DNA from: a gamma proteobacterium HdN1 | Lineage (GTDB): Bacteria > Pseudomonadota > Gammaproteobacteria > Pseudomonadales > Ketobacteraceae | NCBI GenBank assembly: GCA_000198515.1 | Contig: FP929140.1 | Location: forward strand, 1,462,527-1,526,526 | Reading direction: 5' to 3' | DNA length: 64,000 nt | In this document: positions 43,451 through 51,152 of the stretch, piece after piece | Layout: the number at the start of each line of letters is the position of its first letter | Numbering within the stretch: position 1 is the first letter of the stretch | Position numbers and translations under genes: made by a program | Notes under the pieces: model-generated | Database searches by the model: none | Told to the model about the DNA's origin: nothing | The model's input: the letters and a program-made list of their open reading frames with translations, nothing else

Positions 43451-44923
43451 TTAGGCCCGCTCGATCATGCTTGCCAGAGAGAGGGTAAAATTGGCGCCCA
43501 TGAATTTGAAATGTGGCGTGATTTCAAGCGCAACCCGGTACCAGCCGGCTTCGCCGTCCACTTCGCTGACCTTGAGGTTTGCTTTGCGTAATGGGCGCTG
43601 GCTGCGTGTGGATGCAGAGGGGTTTTCCTGATCGGCAACGTACTGGCGAATCCACTTATTCAATTCCATTTCGATGTCGCCACGGCTTTTCCAACTGCCA
43701 AGGTTCTCGCGCTGCAATACCTTGATGTAGTGTGCGAGCCGGTTGACGATGAACAGGTAGGGCATTTGCGTGCCGAGGCGATAGTTCAGCTCCGCCTGCT
43801 TGCCTTCGTCGTCGTTGCCGAATAGTTTTGGTTTTTGGATGGAGTTGGATGAGAAGAAAACCGCGCTATCCGAATCTTTGCGCATGGTAAAGGGAATAAA
43901 TCCAAGTTCTGACAACTCGTATTCCTTGCGGTCAGAAATGGTGATTTCCACTGGGCCATTGACATCGGTGCGGCCATTTTCTTCCGAAATATGGACTGGC
44001 ATATCCACGGTTGCGCCGCCAGATTGTGGTCCGATGATGTTTGGACACCAGCGATAGCTGGCAAAGCTTTCCGTCAGTCGAGTAGCGTAGCTAAACGCTG
44101 CGTTTCCCCAAAGAAAATCGGTTTTTCCGGAAATGCTCTCACGGTAATTGAAGGAGCGTACGCCGATCTGATCTCCGTAGGTGCCACGTAGCATAAAGCG
44201 CGGCATTGCGAGGCCGATATTGCGGGCATCGTCCGATTCGCGCAGGCCGCGCCATTTCATGTACTGTGGGCCGTCAAAAATGGCTTCAAGCTGCTTGATT
44301 TGTGGTAGGCCGCTGTAGTCACCTAGGCCAAAGAATTCAGGGCCGGCGGCTGCGATAAATGGCGCATGTGTCATTGCGCTCAGGCTTGCCAAGTATTCCA
44401 GTAGCTTAATGTCTTCAGAACCGGGAGAAAATTCGAAGTTGCCGATAATGGCGCCAACTGGTTCACCGCCAAACTGGCCGAATTCCTCGGTGTAGAGTTG
44501 GCGAAACAGGCCCGAATCTACAACGCCGGCGGCGTCTTCGAAGTCTGCAAGTAAATCGTCTTTGGTTGCGTTGATGTATTCGAGTTTAATGTTCTCGCTA
44601 AAATCCGTGCGATCAACAAGGAATTTCATGCTGCGCCATGGGGCTTCAATACGCTGAAATTCCGGATGATGCAGTATGGCATCCATTTGTCGGCTAATGA
44701 CTTGGTCGAGTTCGTTGATGAGCTCATCAATAAACAGTTTGTCGATACGAACAGTGTCGTCTTCCGATTTGCGGAAGACTTCTTCCAACATCGCTTTAAC
44801 GCCGTTACGTGCAACCAGATAGCTGTCATCTTGCCGAGGAAGACGGGTGAATTCGAGAATTTCGTCGAGCATTGGCGAATCAATTACTTCGGTTTCAGAA
44901 ACCTGACCGGAAAAACTTACCAT
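43451..44923 (-). CDS. tssC: Type VI secretion sheath large subunit TssC
   Basis: 490 residues. The N-terminus contains SPMLDEILEFTR (residues 16-27), close to the ClpV-binding helix known in VipB (LLDEIMxxTR). The rest shows ILHHPEFQRIEAPWRSMKFL, GQFGGEPVGAIIGNFEF, FLWGNAAFSYATR and a C-terminal PHFKFMGANFTLSL. It assembles with TssB into the contractile sheath. The conserved ClpV segment implies that a ClpV ATPase is encoded elsewhere. Start ATG at 44923 with GGAG eight bases upstream. It lies 74 bases after tssB. Confidence 0.97.
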   Translation of the reverse strand: MVSFSGQVSETEVIDSPMLDEILEFTRLPRQDDSYLVARNGVKAMLEEVFRKSEDDTVRIDKLFIDELINELDQVISRQMDAILHHPEFQRIEAPWRSMKFLVDRTDFSENIKLEYINATKDDLLADFEDAAGVVDSGLFRQLYTEEFGQFGGEPVGAIIGNFEFSPGSEDIKLLEYLASLSAMTHAPFIAAAGPEFFGLGDYSGLPQIKQLEAIFDGPQYMKWRGLRESDDARNIGLAMPRFMLRGTYGDQIGVRSFNYRESISGKTDFLWGNAAFSYATRLTESFASYRWCPNIIGPQSGGATVDMPVHISEENGRTDVNGPVEITISDRKEYELSELGFIPFTMRKDSDSAVFFSSNSIQKPKLFGNDDEGKQAELNYRLGTQMPYLFIVNRLAHYIKVLQRENLGSWKSRGDIEMELNKWIRQYVADQENPSASTRSQRPLRKANLKVSEVDGEAGWYRVALEITPHFKFMGANFTLSLASMIERA

Positions 44924-44997
44924 GAGGGTGACTCCAAAATGCGGCCAATCAAATCGTGCGGAGGAAATGGTGCGTTGAAAGCGGGCGGTTTGAACCT

Positions 44998-45486
44998 TTA
45001 GCGAAGCCCGATTTCTTGCATCAATCGACCGCGCTGCTCTTTGTCTTGTATCATTGCCATGATGGTTCTACGCATTTGTGGACTGTTCCCAAGCGGCCCT
45101 TTGAGCGCCATGAGCGACTCTCTTAGCTCGTGAACTCGGCGAAGCTCTGGGATCAATTTCATCAGGCTGTCGGGTTCAAGATCCTTGAGCGACTGCACTG
45201 GAATGTCTACGGAAATTTCAGAGTTTTCTTGTTGGCTGAGGTGATTGTCTACCGAAAACTGCAGGGAGAGATTCGCCCCTTTCATCACGTCGTCGAAGTT
45301 GTGCTTGTTGACTTCTACGGGCGCGCGGTCTTCGACGGTACGGTCGTCCTGTTTGTTGGTGAAGTCACCAAGAACGACTAATTTAAAAGGGAGTTCGACG
45401 GTTTCTCTAGCGTTTCCCGTCGCCGGTTTGTAGGAAATATTGATACGCTCTTTCGGTGCAACTGAACCGCTGTTCTTTTTTGCCAT
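44998..45486 (-). CDS. tssB: Type VI secretion sheath small subunit TssB
   Basis: 162 residues. The hallmarks are RINISYKPATG, ELPFKLVVLGDFT, FDDVMKGANLSLQF and FSVDN, plus a helical C-terminus (LIPELRRVHELRESLMALKGPLGN). It pairs with TssC. The 191-base gap upstream, the largest inside the locus, is the likely site of a separate promoter for the core genes. Start ATG at 45486. Confidence 0.97.
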   Translation of the reverse strand: MAKKNSGSVAPKERINISYKPATGNARETVELPFKLVVLGDFTNKQDDRTVEDRAPVEVNKHNFDDVMKGANLSLQFSVDNHLSQQENSEISVDIPVQSLKDLEPDSLMKLIPELRRVHELRESLMALKGPLGNSPQMRRTIMAMIQDKEQRGRLMQEIGLR

Positions 45487-45677
45487 CGACCTGAAACCTG
45501 CTGGAAAGTTTTCTGATAATGGCCAGCGTGCATTAGATTGTGAATGCCTTTGGCCATTCCGAACACGGCTGCGATTTCGGGGCGAGATTCACGACGAACT
45601 ACAGCGTGTCGTTTAGGTATAGCCGATCGAATTGGAAAAAACAAATTAGGAGAAGTAAGAGTGTTTGGTGATTTTAA
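45487..45677. other. Gap before tssB, probable core promoter region
   Basis: 191 bases without a convincing gene. A short open frame translates partly but has no family look and no start signal. I searched for a -24/-12 element (GGCAC-N5-TTGC) and for -35/-10 boxes and found none I would defend. Confidence 0.5.
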
Positions 45678-46022
45678 TTAACTAAAACTGAGCACAGTGG
45701 ATGGTAAAAAAGTCTTCAGATTTGTAAGCCTTTTTTCCTGCCAAAGAATCTTCTGATTGGCTTTTATATGTAAAGAATAATTGCCGTTATCTCTCTTGGA
45801 TGCTGCAAATCTGTATAGAATCCCTAAGCCAGAACTGTTGATATCCTCCAAGGATCTTACGTCAATAATCAGAGAAGAACGATGGAGTTCGTTTACCTTT
45901 TGCAATAGCTCGTTGATTGCATAGAAAACAGAATTATCCTGCGCCCGAAGACGTCCAGAAAATTTTAATCGGTTTGCGGCATCATCAAATTGAATGTGGA
46001 TCGTTTCGTTTTTATATTCCAT
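45678..46022 (-). CDS. STAS-domain protein (anti-anti-sigma-like)
   Basis: 114 residues, a lone STAS domain. The core reads LIIDVRSLEDINSSGLGILYRFA, with Ser63/Ser64 at the phosphoserine position of SpoIIAA-type proteins. Such proteins are switched by phosphorylation and reset by a PP2C phosphatase. That phosphatase is encoded 57 bases upstream (46080-47930). No partner kinase of the HATPase type is in the window. It lies between the phosphatase and tssB, so it may link the sensor to the secretion apparatus (inference). Start ATG at 46022. Confidence 0.85.
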   Translation of the reverse strand: MEYKNETIHIQFDDAANRLKFSGRLRAQDNSVFYAINELLQKVNELHRSSLIIDVRSLEDINSSGLGILYRFAASKRDNGNYSLHIKANQKILWQEKRLTNLKTFLPSTVLSFS

Positions 46023-46079
46023 ATAGATGACATTCTGTATGTAGATGAAGGGGCTATCGAATGGAGACTATTGGATAGG

Positions 46080-47930
46080 TTAGGATTTCTGCCGTATAAC
46101 AATAATGCTAACGTCATCCTGCGCCTGTACGCCTTCTGAAAATGCCGCTAGAGATTCGAGGATTTTTCGGTGTACTTCGTGTGCAGACTTGCCAAAGTGA
46201 GCGCGGGCGATTTCGGTAATGCGTTCAATACCGAAGGATTGGCCAGATAAATTCTGCGCGTCTATGAGTCCATTGGTGTACAGCAATAATAATTGATCAG
46301 GTGCAAGTCGAAGCGTGAGTTGGCTTACCGCACTTGCAATATCATGGATAATTCCGATCGGAACGCCAAGACTTCCAGTATCTAATATTTCGACGGACCT
46401 TTCGCTGCGTACGATAATGACATCCTCATGCTGGCCGGTGAGCCGGTATTGGGATCCCCCATCATATTCGAGCAGTGAGCCTGTCATATAATGTTGCGTT
46501 CCAGAGTGGCGCGCCTGATTGTAGGCGACCTCGTTCAGACGCACGAGCGTATTCACTAAATCGAGTGTGCCGCAGGTGATGAGGCTGCGAATGGCTGTAC
46601 GCATCATCATCATGAATAATCCCGTTTCAAGCCCATGCCCCGACACGTCGCCAATGCCAAAGTAAGCGCCGCCATGCGTGTTGGGAATGATGTCTAGGTA
46701 ATCTCCGCCTACCTGGGGAGCAGGCTCTGAGCTGAAGGCGATTTCCAGCTTTTGCAGGGGCGCAATGTCCTCTGGAACGGGCAGCAAGTTTGTCTGTAAG
46801 CGGCGAGCGAGATCAAGTTCGGCGCCAAGGCTCTCATTTTCTCGTTGCAGCGACTCGTACAGTGTATGGATTTCATTGTTTGCGTGTGCAAGTGCCGCGG
46901 TGCGCTCATCGACTAATTTTTCCAAACCGCTTTGATAAGCACGCATCTCTGCCGTCATGCTATTTAGAGTACAAGCCAAAAATCCAAATTCGTCGTTGCT
47001 TCGGACGTTAATAACAGTCTTAAAATCACGACGTCCAATTCGCTCCGCGCCTTGGCTAAGAATTCGAATAGGTTTGTTGATTCTATAGGCAAGGAAAAAA
47101 CTGAACAAAACTGCGAGCAATACGCTCCCGCCAAACACGAGAACAGAGATAAACAGGATTTCGTGAAGGCGCTCTGACTGCCGTACAACCAAGTAGTCTA
47201 ATCCCAGTGTGGCAATCACTTCATCTTGCGCATTCTTGATGGGTACTACCGCCGTCATGAATGTGCCCCACTTGTCGCTGTACCAGCCGGGTGATACGCT
47301 GATTTCACCGGTGTCGTAGGGCTTCCCGAAGATATCGTAATCACCAGCGTAGAGGTTTCCGATTGGGTTGCCTTCTTCGTAACCTTCAATATGTCCATCG
47401 TTGTTGTAGTCGATTTGCTCATAGTTCGAATCTCCCAGAAACATGACAATGCGATGATCGGGAGATTCTGGGACGGATGTCATTAGGTAGGCCCAAAAAA
47501 TATTGGGCGGAGACGCAGTATTTCCGACATCCTGCTTCAAATGATGCAACGGCTTTACCCGCTCGGAACTGCCCCGCTGTATGCTGCGTAGTATCTGCAC
47601 GATGTGTTGATACTCAGCGCTTTCCATGTATTCTTTTTCGAGGTCAGCGGGGAGCGCTTCACGAGTTTCGTTTTCCGGGATTTTTAATAGCTCTGCCGTT
47701 CTTGGGAGCGTGTGTGCGAGAACAAAGCGGCGCAACTCAGCAATCATTACGCGATCCTGCTCTTGAAACAGAAAACTGCCCGTATGTGTAAGGTCTTTCA
47801 GGCGCTCACTCATCTCATCTAAAATGGCTTGGCGGCTAAAGCTGTAAAATATGGACAGCGCAATGGCGGCCACCGCCATCGTCAAGAGAGTAACTGCAAC
47901 GCCCAACTTGAGTGCAAAGGAAGATCGCAT
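46080..47930 (-). CDS. Sensor-HAMP-PP2C (SpoIIE-type) serine phosphatase
   Basis: 616 residues. One membrane span is at about 10-30, a periplasmic sensor at 31-255, a second span at about 257-283 and a HAMP domain to about 335. A coiled coil follows to about 385, then a SpoIIE-type PP2C domain. The PP2C Asp motifs are GGDYLDI, GDVSGHG and QDDVSII. The sensor contains a canonical 12-residue EF-hand-like loop, D174-Y-N-N-D-G-H-I-E-G-Y-E185, so calcium binding in the periplasm is likely. It then has the Cache-like WGTFMTAVVPIKN and VIATLGLDYL. The substrate is probably the STAS protein next to it. Start ATG at 47930, 3 bases after the MFS gene. Confidence 0.92.
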   Translation of the reverse strand: MRSSFALKLGVAVTLLTMAVAAIALSIFYSFSRQAILDEMSERLKDLTHTGSFLFQEQDRVMIAELRRFVLAHTLPRTAELLKIPENETREALPADLEKEYMESAEYQHIVQILRSIQRGSSERVKPLHHLKQDVGNTASPPNIFWAYLMTSVPESPDHRIVMFLGDSNYEQIDYNNDGHIEGYEEGNPIGNLYAGDYDIFGKPYDTGEISVSPGWYSDKWGTFMTAVVPIKNAQDEVIATLGLDYLVVRQSERLHEILFISVLVFGGSVLLAVLFSFFLAYRINKPIRILSQGAERIGRRDFKTVINVRSNDEFGFLACTLNSMTAEMRAYQSGLEKLVDERTAALAHANNEIHTLYESLQRENESLGAELDLARRLQTNLLPVPEDIAPLQKLEIAFSSEPAPQVGGDYLDIIPNTHGGAYFGIGDVSGHGLETGLFMMMMRTAIRSLITCGTLDLVNTLVRLNEVAYNQARHSGTQHYMTGSLLEYDGGSQYRLTGQHEDVIIVRSERSVEILDTGSLGVPIGIIHDIASAVSQLTLRLAPDQLLLLYTNGLIDAQNLSGQSFGIERITEIARAHFGKSAHEVHRKILESLAAFSEGVQAQDDVSIIVIRQKS

Positions 47931-47933
47931 CGA

Positions 47934-49184
47934 CTATTCCACGCGGTATCGGGTGAGAGCGAAAGAAAAATACAGGATGCTTGAAAACATGATGACGTAA
48001 GGAAGCCCGTCCGGCCCGAATACATCCATGAAGAAACCAATTAATAAAATCCCGGCCGTTCCACCTGCCGCGTCCATCATCGAATAGCCCGCGTTGGCTT
48101 CAATTAACTCGTCCCCCTCAAAGCGCTCTCCTAGCAGTGCAAGTGCGGTAGAGTATACCGCGCCAATTACGCCACCCCAGACAAATAGCAATGCCCACGC
48201 TTGGTAGCGTTCGTAAATTGCAATTGGGAGGTAAACCGCACATACCATGCAAAGAAATGCAGAAACGACGATCACATAGCGCCGGTCAAAAAAATCAGAG
48301 ATCCACGTAATTGGCGCTTCTAGGGCCAATCCACCGAGCATGAAAAAGGTAAGCAGGAGTGATGCGTCCTCAACGGAAAGGTTGTTTTTCAAACCATAAA
48401 GTGTGATAAACGCGGTTACACCAAAAATTGAAACGCCACCCATTGCGACCGCAAACATCGGCCCCTTCGCGTTCATGATAGTATTGAAAATCCGGCTTTT
48501 TCCAGACAACTTGAATGAGGGCACAAGCAATAGCCCAAACAAGATTGGAACCACGGCCAGCAGGCTGATCAAGGCTGCCAGAACAAATTCAAAATGTCGT
48601 GAAACCGTTTCGCCTTCCGCGATTGTGATTTTTAGCATTGAAAAAACAAGACTCATGTACGGCTGCATTGTTGGCAAAAGCTCATCTGCGAACCTGAGTA
48701 CTATGGGGCCCACGGCAAGGCCTACAGAGATTGAAGTGCTATAGAGTGCGACCATCAGCCCACGGTGGCGGCGGAAGGGGATGCTGTTTACCCATGTTTG
48801 TAGAAGTACGAGGAACGTAAAGCATCCTACCCCGTTAACAAATACGGCCAACACCCAAAGTGAAAGGTCATCGGTAAACCCCAACAAAATAATCATCGGT
48901 ACACGCAGCAGCGTAGATAAAACCATGCCGGCCCGCATTCCGAGGGTGCGAAGCAGGGCGGGCAAAAACAGAGAGAGGATAAAAGATGCAATCGTCTCCA
49001 GCGACATGATGATGCCGATCGTGGAGGTGTTAAGGCCAATTCGTTCAAGCGTAACCGGAAAAATGATTGCACACATGCCCATGGAAATGGAGATGATAAA
49101 TGTTGCAATCACATTTAGGAGGACGCTCAAACGCTGCTGTCGGTTGTTGTTTTCCAATGGTGCGGATAGGGCCGTATCAGTCAT
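47934..49184 (-). CDS. Major facilitator superfamily transporter of unknown substrate
   Basis: 416 residues with about twelve membrane spans. No substrate signature is clear; it does not resemble AmpG. The gene lies 10 bases after the PLP decarboxylase and 3 bases before the phosphatase, so it may move the decarboxylase product or precursor (inference). The start is the ATG at 49184 with AAGGAG six bases upstream. It is co-directional with the whole secretion locus. Confidence 0.82.
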   Translation of the reverse strand: MTDTALSAPLENNNRQQRLSVLLNVIATFIISISMGMCAIIFPVTLERIGLNTSTIGIIMSLETIASFILSLFLPALLRTLGMRAGMVLSTLLRVPMIILLGFTDDLSLWVLAVFVNGVGCFTFLVLLQTWVNSIPFRRHRGLMVALYSTSISVGLAVGPIVLRFADELLPTMQPYMSLVFSMLKITIAEGETVSRHFEFVLAALISLLAVVPILFGLLLVPSFKLSGKSRIFNTIMNAKGPMFAVAMGGVSIFGVTAFITLYGLKNNLSVEDASLLLTFFMLGGLALEAPITWISDFFDRRYVIVVSAFLCMVCAVYLPIAIYERYQAWALLFVWGGVIGAVYSTALALLGERFEGDELIEANAGYSMMDAAGGTAGILLIGFFMDVFGPDGLPYVIMFSSILYFSFALTRYRVE

Positions 49185-49194
49185 GTTGGACTCC

Positions 49195-50358
49195 TTATAC
49201 AACGTATTCCTGCATGGGTGGAAATCCGTTGAAATCCACCGTCATGTAGCTTTTGCTGTACGCCCCTGCGTTGGTAAAAATGAGGCTATCTCCCTGTGTA
49301 AGGGTGTCGGGAAGAAACACCGCACGATCTCGGTCGTACATGACGTCGTCGCTGTCACAGGTGGGCCCCGCAAGCACAGTACGTATGGCGGTCCCATCGG
49401 TGCGGTTCGTGATAATTGGGTACTCCACATCGACAGATTCATATAAGCCATTAAACCGACCTGCATCCAGATACACCCACCTAGTAGGCACGCCGTCGGT
49501 CGCTTTATCGAGCACTAAAATCACGGTGGCTTTCACGAGGCCCGCAGCGGCGGTAATGAATCGCCCAGGCTCCATCACGCAATCAATACCTTGAGGCAGA
49601 AGCTCATCCACTGCCGTCTTGATTACTTTTCCGTATTCAAAAATATCGCCCTGTGGCTGCATTTCGTCGCCGGCATATTGATAGGAAGGAAACCCGCCGC
49701 CTAGGTTAATCAAGCGCGGGTAGACTTGCTGCTGGTTAAGGCGCTGAATAATGTCGGCACAAATCTCGATTGTGCGCCGCCATGCGCCCGCGCTGCGCTG
49801 CTGAGAACCGGTATGAAAAGAAATTCCGTAAGCCCGAAGGCCGAGTGAATGGGCGTATTTCATGAGCTCTACCACGTCATCTGGATCGCGCCCAAACTTG
49901 CGGCATAAGCCCCATACTGCGCCTTTGCCATCGGTTGCGAGTCGACAACTTACGTTACTGCCGGGCGCAAGCTGAGCAATTTTTTCAAGTTCCTGCGACG
50001 AATCAAATGCGTAGCTGTGCACGCCGAGCCGATAGGCTTCAAGAATGTGGCTGTCCTTCTTGATGGTATTGCCAAAGTGAATGTCACGCGGAGGAACGCC
50101 AAGTGCGAGACAGCGCCGAATTTCATAAATGCTCGCCGCCTCAAAACGTGAACCGAGCTGATTGAGGCGTTGAATCACGGCAGTAGATGAATTGGACTTC
50201 ATTGCAAAATAGCAGGCTGCGAACGGAAGAGCTTCCCGAAGAAGGCGATATTGCTGTTCAATCAGATCAAGGTCTATGAGGAAAAATGGCGTCTCAAGCC
50301 GAGGATTGGCTTCTAGAAAGTGGTGCATTTTTTCCGAGGGTAATATTGAAGGAAGCAC
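49195..50358 (-). CDS. Group III/IV PLP-dependent decarboxylase (ornithine/lysine/diaminopimelate-type)
   Basis: 387 residues with alanine-racemase-type fold. The PLP Lys lies in CYFAMKSNSS. HTGSQ, LGGGFP and EPGRF are the phosphate and substrate loops. GPTCDSDDVMY carries the Cys of the second active-site segment, typical of ornithine and lysine decarboxylases. It would make a diamine such as putrescine or cadaverine. Carboxynorspermidine or DAP decarboxylase activity cannot be excluded. The start is a GTG at 50358 with AAGGG seven to eight bases upstream; an ATG at 50328 is possible. It sits between the Ca-loop sensor protein and the transporter. Confidence 0.88.
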   Translation of the reverse strand: MLPSILPSEKMHHFLEANPRLETPFFLIDLDLIEQQYRLLREALPFAACYFAMKSNSSTAVIQRLNQLGSRFEAASIYEIRRCLALGVPPRDIHFGNTIKKDSHILEAYRLGVHSYAFDSSQELEKIAQLAPGSNVSCRLATDGKGAVWGLCRKFGRDPDDVVELMKYAHSLGLRAYGISFHTGSQQRSAGAWRRTIEICADIIQRLNQQQVYPRLINLGGGFPSYQYAGDEMQPQGDIFEYGKVIKTAVDELLPQGIDCVMEPGRFITAAAGLVKATVILVLDKATDGVPTRWVYLDAGRFNGLYESVDVEYPIITNRTDGTAIRTVLAGPTCDSDDVMYDRDRAVFLPDTLTQGDSLIFTNAGAYSKSYMTVDFNGFPPMQEYVV

Positions 50359-50368
50359 GTTTTAGCCC

Positions 50369-51148
50369 TTATTTTGGAAGCCGCTTGAGTTGCATGTATT
50401 CATTAAACAAATGTTTGCGATTGCTTGTGATCACTAGTGAGAAATTACGTGTAAACCACACAATCGCACCCACCAGGAATGCGATGAAAAAGCCAGTGAC
50501 CATTGCTCTTATGGTAGCGCGCTTAATCGGGGCCAGGCGTTCAAAATAGTTGGTTGAATCAATGTCGATACCGAGCACACCAACAAAATTTCCTTTTGAA
50601 TCATGAATTGGAACATAGCCACTAACGAAAGACCCCCAACGATCCTTATACGGTTCACTTGACGTGACGATTTTACGTCCTTTCAACGCCTCGATAATTT
50701 CGCTTGAGGCTTCTGGATATTCATCCATGATGTGGGCTTTATCGTCAACGCCATCACCATCACCATCTCCTTCTGGAGTTGGGTCGAGAATAAAGTGGAC
50801 TTTTCCATCAATTAAAACAGCGGTATAAACGAAGCGTATTGAGGGATCCGCGGCGAGTGTTTTTTCAAAGGGTAGGAGGGCAGACTTGTATGCGTCCGAT
50901 TTTTCTTGGGATCGGGTGGTAAAAGTTTTGTGCATGTCTCCGTCAATAAAAGCAGTAAGTACGGCAGCAGTTCGCACTAAGCCTTCGCGTATTTCCCCCT
51001 TTTGGGCGCTGATTGCATGGTGGTAAATAAAATAAGTGGTCGAGAGGATGGCTGCAAACATCGTCACAGCGATAATAATGGCTTCCGTAAGTGGGTAGAT
51101 TTTATATTCGCGAACCGTAATTTCGCTTTTTTCCGCATCATCAGACAT
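50369..51148 (-). CDS. Membrane sensor protein with Cache-like domain and calcium-type loop
   Basis: 259 residues. Two membrane spans (about 20-42 and 215-240) flank a periplasmic domain. It contains GDGDGDGVDD at residues 127-136, a DxDxDG loop like those in calcium-binding repeats. DRWGSFVSGYVPIHDSKGNFVGVLGIDID then closely resembles the matching part of the phosphatase sensor. No output domain follows the second span. It may be a truncated or partner receptor for the phosphatase. Start ATG at 51148, 4 bases after the Sel1 lipoprotein gene. Confidence 0.8.
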   Translation of the reverse strand: MSDDAEKSEITVREYKIYPLTEAIIIAVTMFAAILSTTYFIYHHAISAQKGEIREGLVRTAAVLTAFIDGDMHKTFTTRSQEKSDAYKSALLPFEKTLAADPSIRFVYTAVLIDGKVHFILDPTPEGDGDGDGVDDKAHIMDEYPEASSEIIEALKGRKIVTSSEPYKDRWGSFVSGYVPIHDSKGNFVGVLGIDIDSTNYFERLAPIKRATIRAMVTGFFIAFLVGAIVWFTRNFSLVITSNRKHLFNEYMQLKRLPK

Positions 51149-51152
51149 ATTT

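Noticed and set aside
45378-45644. 88-codon open frame covering the tssB leader
   Set aside because: It overlaps tssB out of frame, has no ribosome site and no recognisable domain.
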